40,462 nucleotides of DNA. Source: Okeania sp. SIO2C9 (lineage in GTDB: Bacteria > Cyanobacteriota > Cyanobacteriia > Cyanobacteriales > Microcoleaceae). Shown here in pieces: positions 36,278 to 40,462 of this stretch (positions within the stretch are counted from its first letter, which is position 1; each line of letters begins with the position of its first letter). Where the stretch lies: contig NZ_JAAHGO010000035.1 in assembly GCF_010672455.1 (NCBI RefSeq), positions 53,268 through 93,729 on the forward strand. The letters run 5' to 3'. The notes under the pieces are model-generated. The model was not told the DNA's origin. It searched no databases and saw only the letters and a list, made by a program, of their open reading frames with translations. The position numbers and the translations under genes were made by a program.

Positions 36278-36575
36278 CGAATAATTAAGGTTTAAAGGCT
36301 CTCCTTTAAAGGAGAAAAAGCGGTCGTTTGCTTTTGCTTTTGCTTCGCAAAGCTGGCGCAACGCAAAACTGGCGTAACGCAACGCTGACGCGAAACGCGA
36401 CAGCGGAACGGAGTTCTCTCTTCGCAGCTTCCCCGTTGGGTGGGATGGCGAGGTCAAAGGAGCCATATCCAATCGACCAAGAAAAGAAAAAATTTCCTTT
36501 GAGTCAATCCTCTTCTTTTCAAGGAGAGGTAATAATTAATTATTAATTATTAATTATTAATTATTAATTGTTGAA
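36278..36575 (+). mobile_element. Family A miniature element, complete 298-bp copy with cargo
   Basis: Begins CGAATAATTAAGG after TTAC (36274-36277) and ends AATTATTAATTGTTGAA. The subterminal stem CTCTCCTTTAAAGGAGA is near the left end and CCTCTTCTTTTCAAGGAGAGG near the right end. The cargo between them (about 36320-36485) contains GCTTTTGCTTTTGCTTCGC, several AACGC/GCGAC-type motifs, CCCCGTTGGGTGGGATGGCG and ATCGACC. Five ATTAATT heptamers precede the right tip. Confidence 0.8.
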
Positions 36576-36897
36576 CCACATCTTTCTTAATATAAAACTT
36601 TACAAAATAGACAACTTATGTATAAGTCCTTGAGAGGATTTTTCCGGAGAAAAGTGTATTGAAAAATACATTTTTTTGAGCACTGTAGACAAGATTCTGA
36701 CTCCCCACCCTCCCCACAAAGTTTTCAGAGTTCCGTATAAGGGATAGACCTTATAGAGATACAAATAGGTTTGGTAGGGTGAAAATTCCCATCCACCCTA
36801 TTCTCAGTTCTAGCTAACTGCTGACTCCTGGCGGCTGTACGTCGCCAATCCGACGGCTCCCCTACCTGACTCCTAATTCCTGACTACTTCTTAAATT

Positions 36898-37821
36898 CTA
36901 ATCCTCAATTTTTCCTACTTTTTGCAATGCTGCTCTGAGATTACCTTGGTACTCAGATAAAATCCGATCGCCTTCTTTTTTTTCTAGACCACTCCAATGC
37001 ATAAAAAGTGCCAACTTAACTGAATCATCACTTTTATTTAATAACTTTCCGGCTTCATCCCTACTCAACTCAGTTAAATCCTCAATAATGCGTAGAGCGC
37101 GATCGCGTAACTTAGTATTTTTCACTGCTACGTCAACCATACGATTACCATAAACCTTTCCTAGTCCTACCATAACTCCTGTTGATAAAATATTCAAAGC
37201 CATTTTGGTAACAGTTCCCGCCTTTAAACGTGTGGAACCTGCCAATAACTCTGGGCCAACTACCAACCGAATATCCACATCTGCCTCGACACTAAACTGC
37301 TCCACAGGCACACAAGTAATAAAAATTGTTTTTGCCCCCCTTTGTTTTGCTGCTTCCAAAGCACCATGGACATAAGGAGTCGTACCACCAGCAGTAATAC
37401 CAGCTACCACATCCAAATTCGTAATATGGCGCGAAGCGATCGCCTGACTACCATCCTCAAATCGGTCTTCCAAATCTTCCGAACTACGGACTAAAGCACC
37501 CGCACCACCAGCAATAATTCCTTGTACCAAATCCGAAGGCGTACAAAATGTTGGAGGACATTCAGCCGCATCCAATACCCCCAAACGACCACTGGTACCA
37601 GCACCCACATAAAAAAGTTTGCCACCTTGGCGTAGAGCTTCAGTCGTGATGTCCACTGCCTGAGCCAATTGTAAACGGGATGCAGCGATCGCCTCTAAAG
37701 TTCGCCGATCCTCTTGATTAAATAAGTCCACCAACTCTAAAGAGCTGAACCTATCTAAATTCTGACTATTAGGGTTAACCTGTTCCGTCAATAAATGACC
37801 TCGTGCCTGTAAATTGTCCAT
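36898..37821 (-). CDS. murQ: N-acetylmuramic acid 6-phosphate etherase (MurQ)
   Basis: Cleaves the lactyl ether of MurNAc-6-phosphate to GlcNAc-6-phosphate and D-lactate in peptidoglycan recycling; cytosolic SIS-domain enzyme. 307 residues from ATG 37821 (MDNLQARGHLLTEQVNPNS, the usual family start); the frame also opens at a TTG 14 codons earlier, which I reject. Signatures: FYVGAGTSGRLGVLDAAECP with the catalytic-region glutamate, GGAGALVRSSEDLED, and VVAGITAGGTTPYV. The UBA-like helical C-terminal tail ends GNLRAALQKVG. No murP or nagA neighbour is present, so MurNAc-6-P must come from elsewhere (for example a sugar kinase). Confidence 0.96.
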   Translation of the reverse strand: MDNLQARGHLLTEQVNPNSQNLDRFSSLELVDLFNQEDRRTLEAIAASRLQLAQAVDITTEALRQGGKLFYVGAGTSGRLGVLDAAECPPTFCTPSDLVQGIIAGGAGALVRSSEDLEDRFEDGSQAIASRHITNLDVVAGITAGGTTPYVHGALEAAKQRGAKTIFITCVPVEQFSVEADVDIRLVVGPELLAGSTRLKAGTVTKMALNILSTGVMVGLGKVYGNRMVDVAVKNTKLRDRALRIIEDLTELSRDEAGKLLNKSDDSVKLALFMHWSGLEKKEGDRILSEYQGNLRAALQKVGKIED

Positions 37822-38002
37822 CTTTAGCCCATTACTGATTAAAAAATTATAGATTGTGCTCAAACCATAAACGAAGGCGTTTAGTTATCTAGGATAGAAG
37901 GTTGATTATTGATATTCAGTTGTTTTAGATATTCTATAAGTCAAGAGAGTAATGGCAGTTGCTATATTTATCCATAGATAGGAAAAAATGCCTTCAGTCT
38001 TG

Positions 38003-38030
38003 TAAGCTCCTTGATTCATCAAGGGGCTTA
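38003..38030. terminator. Probable terminator after the DUF3110 gene
   Basis: TAAGCTCCTTGA (38003-38014) pairs with TCAAGGGGCTTA (38019-38030), one wobble in 12, with a four-base loop, 44 bases past the stop of the gene at 38074. On the minus strand the T-run is about 20 bases away; on plus TTTTATTTTTT follows directly. Confidence 0.55.
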
Positions 38031-38073
38031 TGCTTTTATTTTTTGATTTTTGATTTAATTTTGTGCCCAATAA

Positions 38074-38445
38074 CTATAAAAGACCCTCCAGTTGACGCCT
38101 AATTTTATCTAAGTCAAACTCTGAGTTTTCAGCCTTTTGAGAAATTTCATCTGCATCTAGTTGCCAATCAGTATTTTCTACATTATTGTCTGGAGGTATC
38201 TCCAAGGAACCTGCTGGTATAACTTCCCACTCATAATCTACACCCCTACAGAATTCCATAATTTCTTCTTGGTCAAGTTCTTCTACTGTAGGAGAAGGAA
38301 AATCTTGAGCTTCTAGCAACACACCAAACCGAGTCGCATCATCCTCTGATTCAAACATCAAGACCTTATTACGATCGCCAATCTGAATAGTATGAATTCC
38401 TTCATTTTCAGTTCTAGCATTAAACAGTAAAACAAATACTCGCAT
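38074..38445 (-). CDS. DUF3110 domain protein
   Basis: 123 residues. The N-terminal ~75 residues match DUF3110, a small domain found in cyanobacteria and plastid-related proteins: MRVFVLLFNARTENEGIHTI, VLMFESEDDATRFGVLLEAQ, DFPSPTVEELDQEEI. The C-terminal tail is acidic (DNNVENTDWQLDADE) and ends in a charged helix. Function unknown. ATG 38445 is the first start. It is monocistronic, with its own hairpin downstream. Confidence 0.88.
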   Translation of the reverse strand: MRVFVLLFNARTENEGIHTIQIGDRNKVLMFESEDDATRFGVLLEAQDFPSPTVEELDQEEIMEFCRGVDYEWEVIPAGSLEIPPDNNVENTDWQLDADEISQKAENSEFDLDKIRRQLEGLL

Positions 38446-38854
38446 AACTTTTCCTCATGTGAATAGACAATTGTTTTGTCTATATTAGTAGAGACAAAGA
38501 AATAATGTGTTTAAATTATCATCAAGGCAGAAAGATTTAATTTTTACTTTTGTAAGAGGTATAGTCTGTATTCATAACAAATTATGGAAAGTTATTTGAC
38601 CAGATATCCAAAAAAAAGGAATGCTATTATTTAGAAGTCTATACCAAACTAAGTCTAAGTCCAGAAATATTCTAGTCAAATACTATCTTAAATACAGCAG
38701 TCTTCAGAAATTATTGAAACTCCTGTTTGATCATAAAGTTTAAAATTCTGAGATCTGTTTGGTGTTTATAGGATATTTTTTATACAACTTTCATAGGTCT
38801 TATATAGTTGAAACACTGAAATAATAATACTTTTGGTTTAATAATTGGAGAAGC
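38446..38854. other. Spacer upstream of DUF3110, no gene seen
   Basis: AT-rich, no frame or array recognised. Immediately upstream of the DUF3110 start the stretch 38465-38500 contains an imperfect GACAATTGTTTTGTCTATA palindrome that could be a promoter or operator site. Confidence 0.35.
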
Positions 38855-39248
38855 TTCAACAATTAAGAATGAATAATGAATAATGAATAATTACCTATCC
38901 TTGAGAATAAATTGAAGAGGATTGACAAATTCATGAAAATTTTTCTTCACAGGAGTCGATGGTCGGACAGCGAAAAGACCTCGCCATCCCATCCTACGGG
39001 AAGCTCCGAAGATCGACCGCTGATTATCCCCTATCCAAGGCAGGGCTAATTCTTTGTCGTCAGAGAATATTCATAAGAAATACAAAAAATTATGCAAATA
39101 TACAAATCTCTCCATCTCCCCACCTCCCCATCTCCCCATCCCCCCATCTCCCCATCTCCCCATTCCCCCATCTCCCCATAAATTTTTCTCTAGTGACAAT
39201 AAATAGACCCTGCCTATCCAAGGGGAGGCGCATACCCACAATGTTTCG
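38855..39248 (-). mobile_element. Family A miniature element hosting a second element
   Basis: On the minus strand it follows TTAC (GTAA at 39249-39252 on plus), begins CGAAACATTGTGG and ends AATTGTTGAA at 38855. The cargo boundary GGTCGAT/ATCGACC is present (about 38957, 39012). A 176-bp foreign insert (39039-39214) splits its TTAC-proximal part. Confidence 0.75.
39039..39214. mobile_element. Nested miniature element with 7-bp target duplication
   Basis: Inverted ends GGCAGGGCTAATTCTTTGTC and GACAATAAATAGACCCTGCC; target duplication TATCCAA at 39032-39038 and 39215-39221. It carries an array of CTCCCCAT octamers (about 39112-39178). A different transposition mechanism from its host is implied by the duplication. 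Confidence 0.75.
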
Positions 39249-39562
39249 GTAAGTAACTTAAATTTACCTAAAATCTTGATACACAGAATACACAGAGAAA
39301 AAAATATAGCATCCATAGCAAGGAACGAGTTGGTGTTTGACATAGACTGATGATGAACCTTAGACAGGGAAATGCTTTTCCCGCTGTTGCCTCTATTGGT
39401 GCCCATTCCCTATCTTGGTCGATTGGATATGGCGTTTGCTAGGGCACAACTAGGTTAACAGGTAGCGTCTCGGAGGGACAGGAGACTCACCATTCCACCC
39501 TACAAAAGCTGAAGACGAAGATGAGAGCCAGGCGGTTTTAACCCCTGGGTGAAAAATGAGCC

Positions 39563-39608
39563 ACGGGATTTATCCCGTAGTACCCTACACAACTGTATAG
39601 GGTTGTGT
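39563..39608 (+). other. Left-end hairpins of a tnpB insertion sequence
   Basis: ACGGGA (39563-39568) / TCCCGT (39573-39578) with a TTTA loop is a typical IS200/IS605 left-end hairpin. A second stem ACACAAC (39587-39593) / GTTGTGT (39602-39608) follows, 15 bases before the tnpB ATG. Upstream 39253-39562 holds cargo-like repeat sequence (GGTCGATTGGATATGGCG) and no gene. Confidence 0.6.
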
Positions 39609-39623
39609 TACGATACTTCTACT

Positions 39624-40462
39624 ATGAGTAAATTAACCTTGACACTAAAATTACCTTTTTATCGCCTTAATGCTTGTAAAGCAGCAGAGTTTGAGCGTCT
39701 TACTTTGCTCAATACTGAAGTAGCTAATACATTGCTAAAGGTCGATAAGTCAGAGCGTCGCAAGTATACGAGCAAAGATTTTCATCATGTTGAAATAGGT
39801 TCAATGTGGATTAATCAAACTATTCGTAATACTTGTGCTCAAACCAAGGTAAAAAAGTTTAAACGCTTACCAATAGAAGTTAATAACCAAGGGTATAGTG
39901 TCAGTCGTGGCTGGTGATTTATTTACAGTTTCTTTGAGTCTATATAGAGGTAAGAAAAAAAGAATACCTCTTTTAGTTCATTCAGCTTCACACCAAGAAA
40001 CTCTAGAAAAAATGATTAGTGGAGAAGCTTTGTTAGGTTCTCTGAAAATATCAAAATCTAGAAAAGGTATTTGGTATGCACTAATCTCGGTATCTATGGA
40101 TGTTCCGGAACCAGGATTAGTTAATGGTTGGATAGGAGTAGATAGAGGTCAAAATAATCTGGGAGTAGCAGCATTACCCAATAGTTTTGGCAAGTTTTGG
40201 AGTGGAAAGCAAGTAAAAAATTTAAGACGTAAATATCAAAAACTGCGTCAAAAACTCCAGTCAGCTGAGAAACTGAGAAAAATTAAAGATATTGAAAGAC
40301 GTGAGCGTAGAATTATGACTCACATTAATCATATTATTTCCAAGCAATTAGTACAATTTGCCAAAGACTACAACATGGGTTTACGGTTTGAAGATTTGTC
40401 AGGTATGAGACAAACTTCACTTCAACGTAAAAAAACCAAGTCAGATGCTAGCCAAAACAGAG
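39624..40462 (+). pseudogene. tnpB: TnpB (IS200/IS605 OrfB), frameshifted, truncated by window edge
   Basis: RNA-guided nuclease of IS200/IS605 elements. From ATG 39624 the first frame codes an N-terminal domain (MSKLTLTLKLPFYRLNACKA...) and stops at 39917 after GYSVSRGW. The adjoining frame continues the same protein without a stop from about 39898 to the window end (DLFTVSLSLYRGKKKR..., IGVDRGQNNLG, LRFEDLSGMR). The RuvC-I aspartate (VDRG) and RuvC-II glutamate (FEDL) are both kept, so the lesion looks like one recent extra base near 39905-39911, unless a shift is used in expression. No tnpA lies upstream. It belongs to a different subfamily from the remnant at 10742. Confidence 0.82.

Noticed and set aside
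36248-36546. Frames on both strands at 36248-36546
   Set aside because: They lie wholly within the family A element at 36278-36575 and follow its repeats.
38959-39406. Overlapping frames on both strands near 39000-39400
   Set aside because: Both read through the octamer array and element ends; composition is repeat-derived and no family is recognisable.

Overview
The window looks like the chromosome of a filamentous, low-GC cyanobacterium. Supporting signs are the dnaG, nusB, ftsY, argH and bioF orthologues, an NDH-1 CO2-uptake gene pair (ndhD and a CupA/CupB gene), cyanobacteriochrome-type GAF domains, DUF502, DUF928 and DUF3110 proteins, many HIP1 octamers (GCGATCGC), and heptamer tandem repeats in the spacers. 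Long intergenic stretches filled with small repeats and broken insertion sequences suggest an Oscillatoriales-type genome of the Okeania/Moorena/Trichodesmium sort; that affiliation is an inference.

Layout. 1-1473: 5' part of dnaG (minus). 1595-3350: six tandem ~300-bp non-coding units. 4003-15582: a housekeeping series on the plus strand (DUF502 membrane protein, nusB, ftsY, a GAF/PP2C phosphatase, a small membrane protein, argH) stretched apart by an iscB remnant, a tnpB remnant and several miniature elements. 15690-15875: small basic protein (minus), converging on argH across a strong two-way terminator. 17107-20768: bioF, two unknown ORFs, a bioF C-terminal remnant, an alpha/beta hydrolase and a Nudix hydrolase. 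21502-24938: ndhD and the CO2 hydration protein gene. 26100-35565: a signalling and cell-wall block with a GAF-GAF-GGDEF protein, an AMIN/amidase, a CHASE2 nucleotidyl cyclase and a DUF928 protein. 36898-38445: murQ and DUF3110 (minus). 39563-40462: the left part of a frameshifted tnpB insertion sequence running off the window.

How it fits together. DUF502-nusB-ftsY-phosphatase-argH is a gene order I recall from other cyanobacteria, so most of the foreign material here is insertion into the spacers of an old cluster. ndhD and the Cup protein belong to one machine, NDH-1-driven CO2 hydration. The GGDEF protein (c-di-GMP, probably light-controlled) and the CHASE2 cyclase (probably cGMP) are two second-messenger sources separated only by a cell-wall amidase. 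murQ adds muropeptide recycling.

Most notable points: (1) an iscB remnant interrupted by three copies of one miniature element, each placed exactly next to TTAC with no target duplication, as in single-strand IS200/IS605 transposition; (2) a six-unit array upstream of dnaG in which most units carry a promoter-like block, a hairpin and a T-run, a candidate tandem small-RNA array; (3) a second miniature-element family that carries heptamer arrays of different lengths inside it; (4) a dual-GAF cyanobacteriochrome diguanylate cyclase; (5) a cyclase with the residue pair of a guanylyl cyclase.
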